Source: Gracilaria domingensis
Lineage: Eukaryota; Rhodophyta; Florideophyceae; Gracilariales; Gracilariaceae
Length of the DNA: 64,000 nt
Assembly (NCBI GenBank): GCA_022539475.1
Contig: VCMS01000248.1
Location: 80,956-144,955, forward strand
Direction: 5' to 3'
The position numbers and the translations under genes were made by a program. This document shows, in pieces, positions 31,392 through 42,420 of this stretch; the stretch's first letter is position 1; the number at the start of each line of letters is the position of its first letter. The notes below the pieces were generated by a model. It ran no database searches, had not been told where the DNA came from, and saw nothing but the letters and a program-made list of their open reading frames with translations.

Positions 31392-31688
31392 TATCGGCTT
31401 CTGTAGACGCAATGGAATAACATGGCCAGACGACATCTTTAGGTAACGTAAACCACAACATGAACCACATACTGCCGATGTACTCTGAGGTGACGAACAT
31501 ACAGATCATTATCGCTCACTTGAGCATAAGGTCGACTAAAGCCTTTCATAGGCTCATAAAACGTCACAGGTAACCATTGAGCGGCCACCACCACCACTAC
31601 CTTCTTCAATTGCTCATTTTTTCCTAACAACCATACATTGCGAGCGTCGTGCGCTTCTGTAGAGCAAACCGTTCTTTGTGGGGATGCA

Positions 31689-31828
31689 GCCCGCGGGCGG
31701 GGAGGTCCGGTCGTGTTAGGGTACCTACCCTAACACGACCGATCCCCCCCGCCCGCGGGCACGTTCTAGCCACATTCCGGCGCCTTCCCGGGACCTCCCA
31801 AAACCCACCGCCCCGCAGTGATTTCGCT
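31689..31828 (+). repeat. E1 left terminal inverted repeat
   Basis: About 140 bases, matching 57,580-57,719 in direct orientation and 56,440-56,599 inverted. It contains the 32-base near-palindrome at 31,709-31,740: GGTCGTGTTAGGGTA, CC, then its complement, flanked on both sides by GCCCGCGGGC. The repeat ends at GTGATTTCGCT. Confidence 0.85.
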
Positions 31829-32044
31829 ACACCCGGCCGCCGGTACGTTAGCGCCGCTGTCCACGTGTATTAGCGGGAGTAGGCTGTACATGAAAGTGAA
31901 TGAGTGTACTCTTGACTACTATGCAAAGCATTTGAAGAGCACGATTAGAGAGCGCGACCATTGCTCGCGTGAGTCATCATTGCGCGAACTCCATGACTCA
32001 AAAGCGTACAATCAGCTTGTGAGCGGCCACGGACAGGACACAGA

Positions 32045-32187
32045 CGAGACTGGCAGTGCGCTGGGAGGAGCTGCCGAAAGCGGGGGTGCCCAGCGTAAGT
32101 CGCCATTTAAAGGCTCGCCTCCGTTGTTGTATCGTCCAGAGCGAGCGTATTGTTGATATACACCTTTCACTGCAATAGCTGTTCAAC
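32045..32187 (+). promoter_or_regulatory. Terminal promoter of the ParB-oxygenase gene
   Basis: The block from GACGAGACTGGCAG to GCCTCCGTTGTTG is almost identical to the sequence directly upstream of the methyltransferase-SET gene at the other end of E1, about three differences in 85 bases. It contains a TATA-like TTTAAA at 32,105-32,110, about 78 bases before the ATG, followed by GGCTCGCCTCCGTTG. The block is also open as a possible small protein frame from 31,890, so a leader peptide cannot be excluded. Confidence 0.5.
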
Positions 32188-35100
32188 ATGAAGCCAACTC
32201 GTGTTCGAAAGCGTACACAAAGCGTGACTCCTCGCACTCGGCGGAGCACTCGATCATTGCAAGGTGGAATGCGGGTTTCTCTGCAGATGGATATTGAGAA
32301 TGAAGGAAAGGTGATAGTCGGGGAAGCGTTGTTGCATGGAATTGGAAGTGTTCTACGCCGCGAGTTGAACGGGAAGCAATTGGACCCAGGTCTTGTGGTG
32401 GTTCATAATATTCTCATCAGTCGAAGCGGTCAGACGTTCTACCCTTACCGGGCGGAGGGCCTGGATCTTCTACAATACATCCAGGATCTCCGGACGGCCG
32501 CTCCTTGGGATGAGAAAATGATGGAACCGGTGGCAGCCAGCATTCCGGCGTCCAAGCGAGGAACGGTGAGCGCTATGAGTGAGGTGATGACGCCGAGAAG
32601 CCGCACGGAGCCAATTCGAAGTTCATCAACACCGAGAGGTAGCGCATCAGTAGCACCTCCGCGGGCAGGTCCGTCGTCTGTTACGAAGCGGTCTATGGAG
32701 ACGAGAGCATCCCCAGCTACGAAGCGGACAGGTCAAACAAAGTCTACCTACGCTACGAAGCCCACTGCGTCGAAAAGGGCATCTCCTGCGATGAATCAGA
32801 CCGTCGACACAAGGGGATCTTCTGCGTCGAAACAGACGGTTCAGCACGGGACGGCTGTGCGAGAAGAGGAAGATGAGATCATAAAAGGTCCCCTTCCAAA
32901 CGCGGATGCGCAATCCGCACAAGGAGCTGGTCCATCTGTACCCCAAACTGCACCAGAAACTGCGGAGCAGCAGGACGATGACGTTGTGCTTCTGTCCGCA
33001 AGAATGGCACGTTCAAGTGTTTCTGGCGAGCGGTCTGGAACACAAGGGACACCTACTCGGAGCAAGACGTACAGACGAATTCGTCAGAAGGTACCAAAGG
33101 TGAACCTCAATCAGTACCGGATGGTTGTTGTTACTGTTGACATCACTCTGGTGGACACTCCGCCCAATTTACTCCGTGGAGTAAGTAAACGCCACGTTGA
33201 AGCCCTTGTGAAGCGTATGGAGGAGCGGGGGATATTGCAGTCGATGGGTTCTCCAGTGGTGGCGTTACAAGATACTACTACGGGAGACAGGGATATTGAC
33301 AAGGGACGCCTAACAAAGAAGTGCTTCATTGTAGATGGTTTCCATCGTCTGAAAGCTATACAATATTTGGCAGCGACTGGTGCACCGAAGTGGAACCGAT
33401 TAGCCAAGTTTTGGCGTTGCAATCTGCTGATACGAAGAGATGGGAGAACCATTGGGATGAAGGAATTGTTATGTGTTGCTTCGTACCTCAATGAGTCGAC
33501 GAGTACCATGCGAAGGATGATGTTTGCAGACAAGATACACTCTATAGTTAGTGTGGTCGCCATTCTAATTGAAGATGTTGAGGGGGTGACGCCAGCAGAC
33601 ATGGATCCTGCAGAAGTGACAGAAGTGTTGAAGGAGAGCCAACTGATTGGGACTGTGCAAGAGCGTCAGTATCTGAGATGTGCCAATGTCGCCCTGCAAC
33701 TCATGTCTCGTGAGGGAATGCTGGCCCATTTCGAGGATATATGTGAGAGTGTGAGTGACATAGGTCTCACACATCTGTCCCATACTCCACTATATGTTTT
33801 GGATGCCGAGGAGTTTTCCTTCATTCTTGATTGTCTTCAGATGTTTCTATTGAAGGGCAAGTCGACGAAGACAAAGCAATGGAAAAGCTTTGAGGAGGTT
33901 CGAGGTTTCTCTTATGATAGAGCAGTGTCTCTGTTCCGCGCGGCTCGAGCAGTGAGGAATGAACTGAACGAGGAAGAGTCGATGGAAGTGTTCCTGAAAC
34001 GCGAAATCAGTCTGTCTGCTCCATCGAATGAAGATGACGTTGAAGACCCAGACAACAACGCAGCTGTGAATCAGTTCCTTTTGGGACAAGTTGTGAACTT
34101 CAACACATTGCCGCGTGTTCGGAGCAGGATGAACTCAATTAGAACTGCCACGACTTCCGTTCAGAATCGATTGCGGACGATGCTCAAGGTAATTCCGCCC
34201 CCCGCACCAGTGAAGCAGTCCGTTACGAAGAGGAGGACTCCAACTGCTGCTGCTGCAACATCTGACAGTGAAGAAGGGGAGCCGCGAAGAAGTGCACGAG
34301 AACGGGCGCACGTGAGTTATAGGGAAATTGAGCACGGCCGAAATCGAGGTGCCATAGAAGTTCTGGATAGCTCTGAAGAAGAACAGCGGGCTCCGCCGAG
34401 AAAGAAACCGAGAAATACTTTCACACAACAGATGAGATCTACTCTGAACAGCATGACACCGGATGACCTGATGTCTCAACTAAATGAACATGTGCTGAAA
34501 GGAAGGTCGATGAAGGTTCAGATCGTGGCATTGGAAGAGGGAGCGAATTGGGGAGAACGCAGGCAGTTCTGCATTTGTGGATGACGAAGAGCTTCTTTCT
34601 GTGACGGTTCCACGGGTTGTCACCGTCGAGAAAGATGCTGCGCCAGACGATCAGCAAGAGACAGGTGGGGGGTCATTTGATGACGAGTTACCTACAGCTC
34701 TTCCGGAATCTGAGGAGCACGGACTTGTTAGAGGAGACCCATATGATGGCCCACCGAACCCATCATGGTGCGGGTATGTCAGGCTGAGACCGCAGTAATG
34801 GCAAGGGAAGAACGTAATTGATCACAAGGACCCCTGGTTCAGAGTCATTCACTTGCCGAAGGGACATAGGTCGGAGCTGCTAAGTGTCTCGAATCTCAGA
34901 GATGTACACCAACTTGTCTTTTGGCACGCTGCAAGGGCTGAACATCGCCTACGGGCGGAGACATTTGGTATGCAGTATCCTCGTACTCGGCCGACAGGTA
35001 TGGATGATGAAGAGGTGCTGTGGGTTGCTGCGAAGGAGCATGACGAATTTGGGCAAATGTTCTTCGTCCGAATGCACGCTGAGCTAAGGCAGAATGGATA

Positions 35101-36106
35101 TTGCGTGCTTGATGGGTTTGCGACGGATAATGGTGTCCCTAAATGAGAGGAGTTGGAAGAAGTTCGGGAGTTCTGAGATGTGTCGGGGAAGTTGGTGGAC
35201 TTTTTCGAGAATGAGTATGGAGCGATGCCGGATATACTGGAAGGGGAGGAACAGAAGTCGTTTGTTCAAATAATCAACGATGATGAAGGATGGAAGGACC
35301 GTAGCGATGGACAATTTCAGGGGAGAGTGATGTCGACACGTTGGGGTACGGTGGAGAAGCCGGAGGATAATGAGGAGCTCAGGTGGGTTGTAAGGTCGCG
35401 TGCTTTACTTGATGTTCGAATGGGTACAATTGCTGCGGCTTTGGGACTATGGGACAATGAAAGGGAAGCTGTGAAGATGTACACTCCGGAAACTGGTAGT
35501 CGATTTCTGGGGACGACGAGAAAGTGCAAGCGCCAGACGCTGCACACCGACTTCAGTGGTCTAGTTACGAAGGAAACAATGAATACTGGTAACCCCGGAT
35601 ACTTTGTAATGGCCTCTGGGAAAGAGGGCTTTCCTCTCTGGGTGAGCGCTGGAAGCCATCAACTGGTGGGGATGAACAACCAACAGTTGCGAGTGATGTC
35701 GGAGGTGTATCCAGCGAAGAAGATAATCATCCCACCGTACTTTGTATTCGTGGGCCGTGGTGATGTGACACATGCTGGAGCAAGTCGGAAGGACAAGGTG
35801 GATAGGTCCGAGTCTATGGATTTGCTGGTTAGATACCACATGTACATGGTACCGGAGGGCTACGCACTACCTGATGCTGTTCATCGGGTGCGGGATTTCG
35901 GACCCACGTTTGTCAATGGTGACGAGGAGGAGGAGGCGGAGGATGAACTGTTGTCCGATAAGGAGGGTGGGGCGGTTGACATGGAAGAAGACCAAGTGGT
36001 CGTGGAGATTGGTGTGGAAGCGGACGCCGGTAGAACTGCAGTGCTCGAGAGTAGTAGTGATGACGATTTGCCAATAATGAGGCTGCGAGCGCCTCGAAGT
36101 CGATGA
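32188..36106 (+). pseudogene. ParB-like / 2-oxoglutarate-Fe(II) dioxygenase fusion, E1 copy (broken)
   Basis: An inferred ~1,305-residue protein. The N-terminus is basic, then comes a Ser/Thr/Ala-rich repeat-like linker (about 120-300). A ParB/sulfiredoxin-like fold covers about 305-430, with the GxHR-like signature VDGFHRLKAIQYL near 381. A helical region and a basic, NLS-like linker with RKKPR follow. The C-terminal third is a double-stranded beta-helix oxygenase with the iron ligands HTD (35,543-35,551) and His in DVTHAG (35,771), plus the 2-oxoglutarate Arg in LLVRYHMY (35,831). An acidic tail ends the protein. Lesions: a one-base insertion at about 34,548, and stops at 34,796 (TAA), 35,144 (TGA) and 35,174 (TGA). 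The E2 copy is intact at all four sites. The iron and cosubstrate residues survive. A role in DNA or chromatin oxidation is an inference. Confidence 0.75.
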
Positions 36107-36370
36107 GAATGAGATGATTACTAAATTATGAGTGTCTTGCGAGTATTAAGAGTAGTATACTATTGCAAGGCTATACATATGAACATGGAAAAGGTGCGGC
36201 AGGCTGGTAATTGAACAAATGTCATACGTCTTTGGTCCAGTTGCGTCTAATTGCAACATGTCACATGCTCGGTATCGTTAACATCATCGGTGGCACCATT
36301 CAATTCGCAATTGAACATGTAGCGTCCTGACACTTCTGAAACTGCACTTAAGGTTGCTTTTAAGAGAAGT

Positions 36371-37263
36371 ATGAAACTGAGAAGTCTATGCAGTTCCTGT
36401 CTATGCAGTACTTGTGGCAGTATGGTCACTGTATCAGAAAAAATGGCAGAGGAACAGAGAGACTTGGCGGAAATTTCACCCAATACCTTGTCTAAGTTCA
36501 TATATGCCAATGGTTACGGTATATTAAATTCCGTTGATGGAACGTTGAGAAGAGAAGGAGAGTCAATTCCAGAAGAGGTTGTGAAGTGTATGAAGTTCAT
36601 TGACGAACGTTTTGGTTTCGGACTTGTCACAGGGGGTGATGGGGGCGACGTGGAGGGGAAAATGGAAGGACTCGGAGACTATAAGTTTGGTGTCTCGGCG
36701 AATCATGGAGCTTTCCTCCGTTTCTCTGACGAGAGGAGGATCACACCCTTGACCACACTGTTGACGGACTACTGTTTTTGGCAAGGGATTTGAATAGGAG
36801 GCATGGTATTGTGAATGATGATGGGAAGGGGTTCGTGGAGACCAGAAGTGATAGTGGCCTTCCCAATTTCGTGTACAACAAACTGTGGCAGTGGAGAGAA
36901 GAAGTGAATTCTGCTATTGGGGACCTGTTGCAGAAGATGGATGCGTTTGTTATCTATCCCAGCGATAAAAGTTGCGAAATTGTGGACAAGCGATACACAA
37001 AAGGAAGCGGAGGAGCAAATCTTGTGGATAATGAACCGAGATTTATTGATACGGATGACTTCGTGACGTTCGGAAGTGCTTTGAACGACGGGCCTTTGCA
37101 TGAGGTAGGCGTGTACGGCGTTCACGTCAAAGAAGATTGTATCCCGGGTGGAGTACACAACCTGTTCGAAAGCGTGGAGGATGTACATTCGACAATTATG
37201 CTGGTGGCTCTGTTGTACGGCTACGAGGAAAAGCAGCACGACAAAAACCAACATGAATCATAG
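36371..37263 (+). pseudogene. HAD-superfamily phosphatase paralogue 1, E1 copy (broken, nucleophile missing)
   Basis: Related along its length to the intact HAD gene that faces it at 37,316-38,188. Shared blocks include VDGTLRREGESIPEE, VKCMKFIDERFGFGLVT, the SANHGA segment and the motif IV region FGSALNDGPLHEV. The first Asp of the DxDGT motif, the phosphoryl-accepting nucleophile, is replaced by Ser (NSVDGT), and the E2 copy shows the same loss (SSVDGT). The frame breaks at about 36,738, where E1 lacks roughly 20 bases present in E2; homology then continues in another frame from HTLDHTVDG to LYGYEEK. It is either a pseudo-phosphatase that later decayed or a dead duplicate. Confidence 0.7.
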
Positions 37264-37315
37264 AAGGGTATTGAGATATATACGACACTTTTATTACTGA
37301 GATCTCATATCCTAG

Positions 37316-38188
37316 CTAAGTATTACAGGCATCGTAGCACTTGAAGCAAATTCCAAGAGCATTTCTAAACCATTGACACTTGCATTTTCTGTACCCGTAC
37401 AGTTCTGCCACCCTTCTGATGGTCTCATGCACGTCCTCCACCCCATCAACAAGATATGTTACCGCTGCTGGAGGGTCGTCTCCCTTCACATGGACTGCCA
37501 GGGTTGCCATTTCATATAGAGGGCCATCATTGGAAGCATTCCCGAAAGCAACGATTAAATGTGTGTGGAACTGGGGGTCTTTTTCAACCAAGGCTAGCGC
37601 CCCACTATTTTTCGTGAAACGAATGTCCCCTATGTCACAGTTTTCATCTTGAGGGTACGCAACCAGGTTCGGAAAGGATGTCAACACTTTTGAAATACCG
37701 CAGTTAATTTCTGTTTTCCACTTCGACAGTCCATTGTACGTGAAGTTAGGGAGTCCACTGTCTTTTCTACTGCTCACCACTGCTTGTTGACGCTCTTCGT
37801 GAAGTCCGTGCGATTCATTTAAGGAGAGTGCAAGTCTCTCAAGTTCGGCTGCACATCTTTCGTAACCTTCCCTGTCAAGGTCCTGATCAATTTCGGTACC
37901 ATTGGATAATCTCACCCGTGCGCCTTGGTTTCCAGAGATGCCAAAAGTGTAGCCACCCAGGTGCTCCATGAAACTCTCGGCATCCTCTATATCTCGCCTA
38001 GTAGCAATTCCGAAACCAACGCGTGCATTGATGTACTTGATGCATTTGACTGTTTCGGCAGGAATGTTCTCCCCAGCTTTTTTCAGAGTACCGTCAATAT
38101 CACTAATCACGGCGTAGCCATTTTCGAATATTTCGTTAGCCAGCTGCTGAGTAGTTACTTCTTGGGCTCTAACTTCTGAGTTATACAT
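37316..38188 (-). CDS. HAD-superfamily phosphatase paralogue 2 (Cof/trehalose-phosphatase-like)
   Basis: 290 residues from ATG 38,188 (a GTG 26 codons upstream is possible). The four HAD motifs are visible: motif I SDIDGTL with both Asp residues, motif II IATRRD, a Lys-bearing motif III region, and motif IV FGNASNDGPL. The cap insertion between motifs II and III fits the C2-cap subfamily that hydrolyses sugar phosphates (trehalose-, sucrose- or mannosylglycerate-phosphatases). The substrate is unknown. Convergent with paralogue 1, with only about 50 bases between the stops, as in a duplicated inverted pair. Unlike the other HAD copies it is intact. The C-terminus ends in a Cys-rich tail (CKCQW...CFKCYDAC). 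Confidence 0.8.
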   Translation of the reverse strand: MYNSEVRAQEVTTQQLANEIFENGYAVISDIDGTLKKAGENIPAETVKCIKYINARVGFGIATRRDIEDAESFMEHLGGYTFGISGNQGARVRLSNGTEIDQDLDREGYERCAAELERLALSLNESHGLHEERQQAVVSSRKDSGLPNFTYNGLSKWKTEINCGISKVLTSFPNLVAYPQDENCDIGDIRFTKNSGALALVEKDPQFHTHLIVAFGNASNDGPLYEMATLAVHVKGDDPPAAVTYLVDGVEDVHETIRRVAELYGYRKCKCQWFRNALGICFKCYDACNT

Positions 38189-38814
38189 GTTTTGAAAGCT
38201 TTCGAAAGGGTTCGTTTTGCAAATGGGTGTGGGTATACGAATGAGAAGGATGTGATTGATGTTCACAAGGTGTTTCGTAGTATAAAAAGAGTCTAAGAAC
38301 GACCATATGCGGGTATTGTAGTACTGTTTTAAAACGTTACTACGACGAGAAGCTTTTGCATCGATTTGCAGTAAAGAAAGGATGATTTACTCATAAATTA
38401 TATGTACGGGTTCAAGTGGGTAAAGAAAACTATGAATATCTTCAACATGAGCTTAGAAATCAAGATCAGTAAAACAACCTCCATTATGGGTTGAAACCCA
38501 TAAAAGGTGTACCTTACTTTAAACGGGTGCCCCAAGTATTGCAAAGGCTTAGTTCTTCAGAAATATCACAATTTTGTACTTGTTTTGTTACTAGTATCGT
38601 GCACTTTAATGATGTGGAATGACCCTTTTCCATCTAGCAAAAACTTAGCCAGGTATTAGTGATAAGGGATGTAGGATTTAAAGGGGCATATTTGAACCAC
38701 AGAAGGACGAACAATATAAGTAATGTAATAGGAACAGGTCATTTCGCTAAAGTAACTTTTATGTTTAACTATCTCTAAAAGGTTTACAACACCGAAACGT
38801 CATGTGTTCTAACC
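38189..38814. other. Spacer between two minus-strand genes
   Basis: About 630 AT-rich bases within E1; no gene seen. It probably carries the promoter of the HAD gene. The stretch 38,480-38,510 holds a short imperfect repeat (ATGGGTTGAAACCCAT). Confidence 0.5.
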
Positions 38815-39699
38815 TCAAAGCTGGGGAAATGGGGAGGGGGATAACTTTTCCTTAACAACGTTGACGTAGTTTGTATGAAAAGGAGCGGGGTCACCGCCTA
38901 CGATGTTTCTTTCTTGGCGGGAAAAGTCGTAGAAGTACGCGTTCCTAAACTGAAAGTCGGAGAAAGAAGTAGGGAAGCCAACGAGAGTTTTCCCATATGC
39001 AAGAAGTCGCCCAACGGTCTCTTCCAGGTTGAAAGTAGTACCTGTCTTAAGAGAAACTATCTTCAACAGCTCTTTCATTATTGTGAGCACAACCGTACTG
39101 CACTCCGCAGCGACTACGTCCATAGGAATGAAATCTCTTGAGGCCCCGACGATGTTGAACGCTGATAGCCACACGAGCTTCTCATAATAGCTTACGAGAA
39201 ATGTGTCTTCGTCGACAACCCCGCAAGTGAGACCCATAGACCTAAACCTGTCTGCAACGTTGGAGGCCCACTTTCCTGTTGCGACAGTGAGACCATCTGG
39301 ACTTTCAGGAGTGACACCATCCTGCGGAGCTGCGGTTCTTGAGGGGACACCAACGTATAGGACAACTTTTGAACATTTGTCCACACCGAGCTTCGAAAGC
39401 AATGGTATGATGTCTCCATTCTGGAAGAAAACGAGATTCTCTCTGAGCGAATAAGGGCAAGCCTGAATTACGGTCTCCAGGGTGTTCGTTCTTTCACAAA
39501 CTAGTATCGGTACATCAGAAAGATGAGAGGTAGCAGCCATGCTGCAGAATTCGTGTGCGGAAATGACTATATCTTCTTCGTTCGCCAGCATGGTACCTAT
39601 ACGCCCGCTTCCAACAATAACGGCCCGAGTCCTTCGGGTGGGAGATGAGGCCTGAGGGACGTCAGAGTATCTGGGACTCGGAGGCGGAGTCGGAGGCAT
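38815..39699 (-). CDS. PanE/ApbA-like dehydrogenase (ketopantoate reductase fold)
   Basis: 294 residues from ATG 39,699. After a Pro-rich leader (1-25) there is a Rossmann dinucleotide motif, VIVGSGRIGTML. It is followed by a segment like the NADP-domain end of ketopantoate reductases (SLRENLVFFQNG, then VVLYVGVPSR). The helical C-terminal domain begins with YYEKLVWLSAFNIVGA, matching the conserved Lys-bearing helix, and ends with the FRNAYFYDF segment. Ketopantoate reductase works in pantothenate synthesis, but many family members reduce other 2-oxo acids. Remoteness from typical PanE makes the substrate uncertain. It is intact, unlike most E1 genes, and is an unusual metabolic passenger for a transposon. 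Confidence 0.6.
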   Translation of the reverse strand: MPPTPPPSPRYSDVPQASSPTRRTRAVIVGSGRIGTMLANEEDIVISAHEFCSMAATSHLSDVPILVCERTNTLETVIQACPYSLRENLVFFQNGDIIPLLSKLGVDKCSKVVLYVGVPSRTAAPQDGVTPESPDGLTVATGKWASNVADRFRSMGLTCGVVDEDTFLVSYYEKLVWLSAFNIVGASRDFIPMDVVAAECSTVVLTIMKELLKIVSLKTGTTFNLEETVGRLLAYGKTLVGFPTSFSDFQFRNAYFYDFSRQERNIVGGDPAPFHTNYVNVVKEKLSPSPFPQL

Positions 39700-40182
39700 G
39701 TCGGACTAGGAGTTCATTGCAAGTGTTCGATTGTTTTTGTGTGACGATAAAAAGGGAAGATGGGGCGGAGAACTGCTGGGGTAAAGAGTGATACTTAAGT
39801 ACAAACGTTTGGGAAGCGCAGAACGGGAACATGGTTCACTTTGTGAAAGTGAGCGAAATGTATGATATGTGATTGTACTGAATGCATGATAGGGCTTGTA
39901 TGAGACGACAAGCCACAAAGTGTGATGATGTTTTATGAAAAGTAGGTGGAAGAGTAGAAAGTGTACAATGAATGAAACTGATTTCGAACCTGAGTTGTAA
40001 AGTAGTTATAAAGTAAGAGTTACGGGGAGCTTGAATACAGGATGAAAGGAGCCATTTTGGCTTCATAAATGACGTGCACGGGTTCTATAGCTTCACTCGG
40101 ATTGCCATAATCTTCTTTTTTATTGAGGTATAAAAGGGGGGTGTGTCTGGGAAGGACGGGTTTGGCGTTACTGAAGTTATCG
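39700..40182. promoter_or_regulatory. Divergent promoter region with a TATA box for the epimerase gene
   Basis: Region between divergent PanE-like and epimerase genes. TATAAAA at 40,129-40,135 lies about 50 bases before the epimerase ATG at 40,183, a good eukaryotic TATA-box distance. Confidence 0.5.
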
Positions 40183-40888
40183 ATGTTCAGTATGGATTCT
40201 CGTTTAATTATAGCGCCATCAATTTTGGCGTCAGACTTTGCTCGCCTTTCAGATGAAGCGAGTGCAATGGAAGAGGCTGGAGCGGAGTGGCTGCATATAG
40301 ATGTAATGGATGGTCATTTTGTGGCGAACCTTACTGTTGGACCGCCAGTTTTGAAAGCGTTGCGGAGGGATACGAAATTGTTTTTGGACTGTCATCTGAT
40401 GGTATCAGATGCTGGGTGCTGGATAAAAGACCTTGCAGAAGCAGGCGCAGACGGAGTCACATTTCATATCGAGAGTGTGGCTAAGGGACTAGAAAAGTGC
40501 AAGGTATCAACTGAGGAGGAGAACGTGGTGTTGAAGGAATTATGTAACCGAATTAAAAGGATGGGAATAGGTTGGAGTTGCGTTGCGCCCGAATACGTCT
40601 ATAAAGGTCGTAGAAGCACTTATGAAGGAAGGAGTTGTAGACATGTTATTGTTGATGACGGTGGAGCCAGGGTTTGGAGGACAGGCGTTTATGGGGGGTG
40701 TTCTTGATAAGGTGCGACATGCAAGGGAGTTGTACCCAAGAATAGGGCTACAGGTGGATGGGGGTATTGGACTGAGTACTGTGAAAGGAGTAGTGAAGGC
40801 CGGTGCAAACATTTTAGTTGCACGATCTGCCATCTTTGGCTCGAGTAACCCAGCTCATGTCATAGCTGGTTTTCGAAAGGTTGGTTAG
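40183..40888 (+). pseudogene. RPE: Ribulose-phosphate 3-epimerase with one frameshift
   Basis: TIM-barrel enzyme interconverting ribulose-5-phosphate and xylulose-5-phosphate in the pentose-phosphate and Calvin cycles. From ATG 40,183 the first frame contains APSILASDFARL, the metal and acid residues in HIDVMDGHFV, and DCHLMV. At about 40,570 an apparent extra G (ATAGGTT) shifts the frame; homology resumes as VGVALRPNTS, MTVEPGFGGQAF, QVDGGIG and VARSAIFGS. All active-site residues are present across the two frames, so this may be a sequencing error or a very recent mutation. No transit peptide is obvious, so the product would be cytosolic. Type is given as pseudogene because of the break. 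Confidence 0.85.
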
Positions 40889-41527
40889 AGATAGTAGCAT
40901 AAAATTATTGTTTATTATATTGTTACCTTTACGTGTTATCACGACTATATTCTCCGTCTCCATTGAAGATGTATTTCTCTTGTATCACAACCGGGAAAGG
41001 ATGTGAGAGAACATCAATATATCCCCAGTGGACGCTGAGAGGGAGGATGAACTACTCTACGTGCTATCATTGTTACCCATCCGGTGTCGAGTGGTGACAT
41101 ACTCTTTTTTTGTCACAACCCACACAGGATGTGACGGAAGAAGAAGATGCCCCCAGTCGAGACAGAGGGTTAGCTACTCTAAGTACAATCACTAGTCCCT
41201 AGCTTGCCTCCACTATCAATATCTTCCTGTTTTGCTATAACCATCGAGTGAGGTTATGGCGGAAGAGAAAAATATCGCCGGTCGAGGCGAGGTGAGTGGG
41301 GATTATGTGAGAGCGAAAGAGGAGACAGAGAGGTGGCGCTTAAATAGTGGAAGGTGCGGAGGTGTACAGTACATGTTTTGGGGGAAATGGGATGAGGGAA
41401 ACAGGGACAATCATGGTGCTGGATATAGCCCGTGTGGTTGGACAGTGGGGGTGGACAGCACAGTTTAGCTCGATTGCACTGTATCGCAGGGGAAACTTCG
41501 ATCCAACTACTACTTTTTCTTCTGAAG
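40889..41527. other. Intergenic within E1
   Basis: About 640 bases. Two similar stretches (about 40,980-41,050 and 41,110-41,180, both with TCACAACC, GGATGTGA and CCCCAGT motifs) look like diverged direct repeats about 130 bases apart. No gene. Confidence 0.45.
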
Positions 41528-42420
41528 ATGTCGAACGGATACGTGAAGGATGAGGAGCTGTTGGCGCTGTTGGAGGGGAAGGAGGTACCGCCGACGCCGT
41601 CACCAAAGCGGGAAGAGGACGTGATTACGGCGGCTGGTCGGATGTCGCAGAAGAAGGAAGTGGCCGATGAAGGAAAGAAGTGTGAGGCGAGGAGAGGGGA
41701 TGGTGATGAGGTGGAGCAGGGAGTAGAATTGGAGGTGGAGGGGGTCGCAATGGAGAGAAGGGGTGCGGTGCATCTGAGTCAGTTAGAGGTTGGAGACCAG
41801 ATAGAGAGTGGGGGCGGAGAGGGTGAGAGGGAGATGCGGTTTGTGGGGGAGATGAAGGCGAGGGTGGGGATGTTGGGGTTGGTGATGAAGGAGCGACTGG
41901 ACGATGGAATTGTGGAGATTGTAACGGAAATGGGGGTGTGGTGCTGAGTGGGGGTGGTAGTGGTGTTTCGGTTGAGGCGATTTCGAGCCTGCGGAATTCG
42001 TTGTCGGTATTGGGAGTGGAGATGAGGAATCATGTGTATGGGATAGTGGAGTGTGCGGGAAGGGAGGTTGGAGAGTTGCGGGAGGAGAATAGGGTTCTGA
42101 ACGAGAGGTTGGACGTGCTGGAGAAGGAGGTGAAGGAGCTGGGCAAGAGGCAAAGATTGGTGGAAGAGGAGGCGGTGAAAGGAGGTGTGGAGGGAAAGAC
42201 GGAGAACGGAAGTGTGGGAAGGGCGGCGGTGCAGAAGGGGTCCCCTGTGACACCGAAGACAAAGGGTGATGGGGTTGGGGATGGGAAGAGCCGTCTGAAG
42301 AAGAGGCGTAAGGAGATGGAGAAGGTGGTGGAGGAGGTGCCGCGGGAGGGAGTCGGAGCTCCGGTGGTGACTGGGTTTAGGAGTGCGGCGGAGGTAGCGC
42401 GGACTGCGAAGGGATTCTGA
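41528..42420 (+). pseudogene. Glu/Gly-rich coiled-coil protein, frameshifted
   Basis: Not recognised. Frame 1 runs from ATG 41,528 to a TGA at 41,945 (139 codons); the downstream frame resumes with VLSGGGSGVSVEAISSL and continues to 42,420. Together about 297 codons. The second part contains a clear coiled coil (ELREENRVLNERLDVLEKE) and a basic patch (SRLKKRRKEMEK). The switch lies at a GGGGG run (41,932-41,936), so a homopolymer sequencing error is plausible. The sequence is highly purine-rich. The short start, acidic middle and basic tail suggest a chromatin-associated or structural accessory protein, but this is only composition. Confidence 0.45.

Noticed and set aside
31818-32156. 112-codon frame at the element end, repeated in E2 and partly mirrored at the right end
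   Set aside because: Nucleotide identity is as high as in the surrounding terminal sequence and includes the TTTAAA box, so coding conservation cannot be shown.
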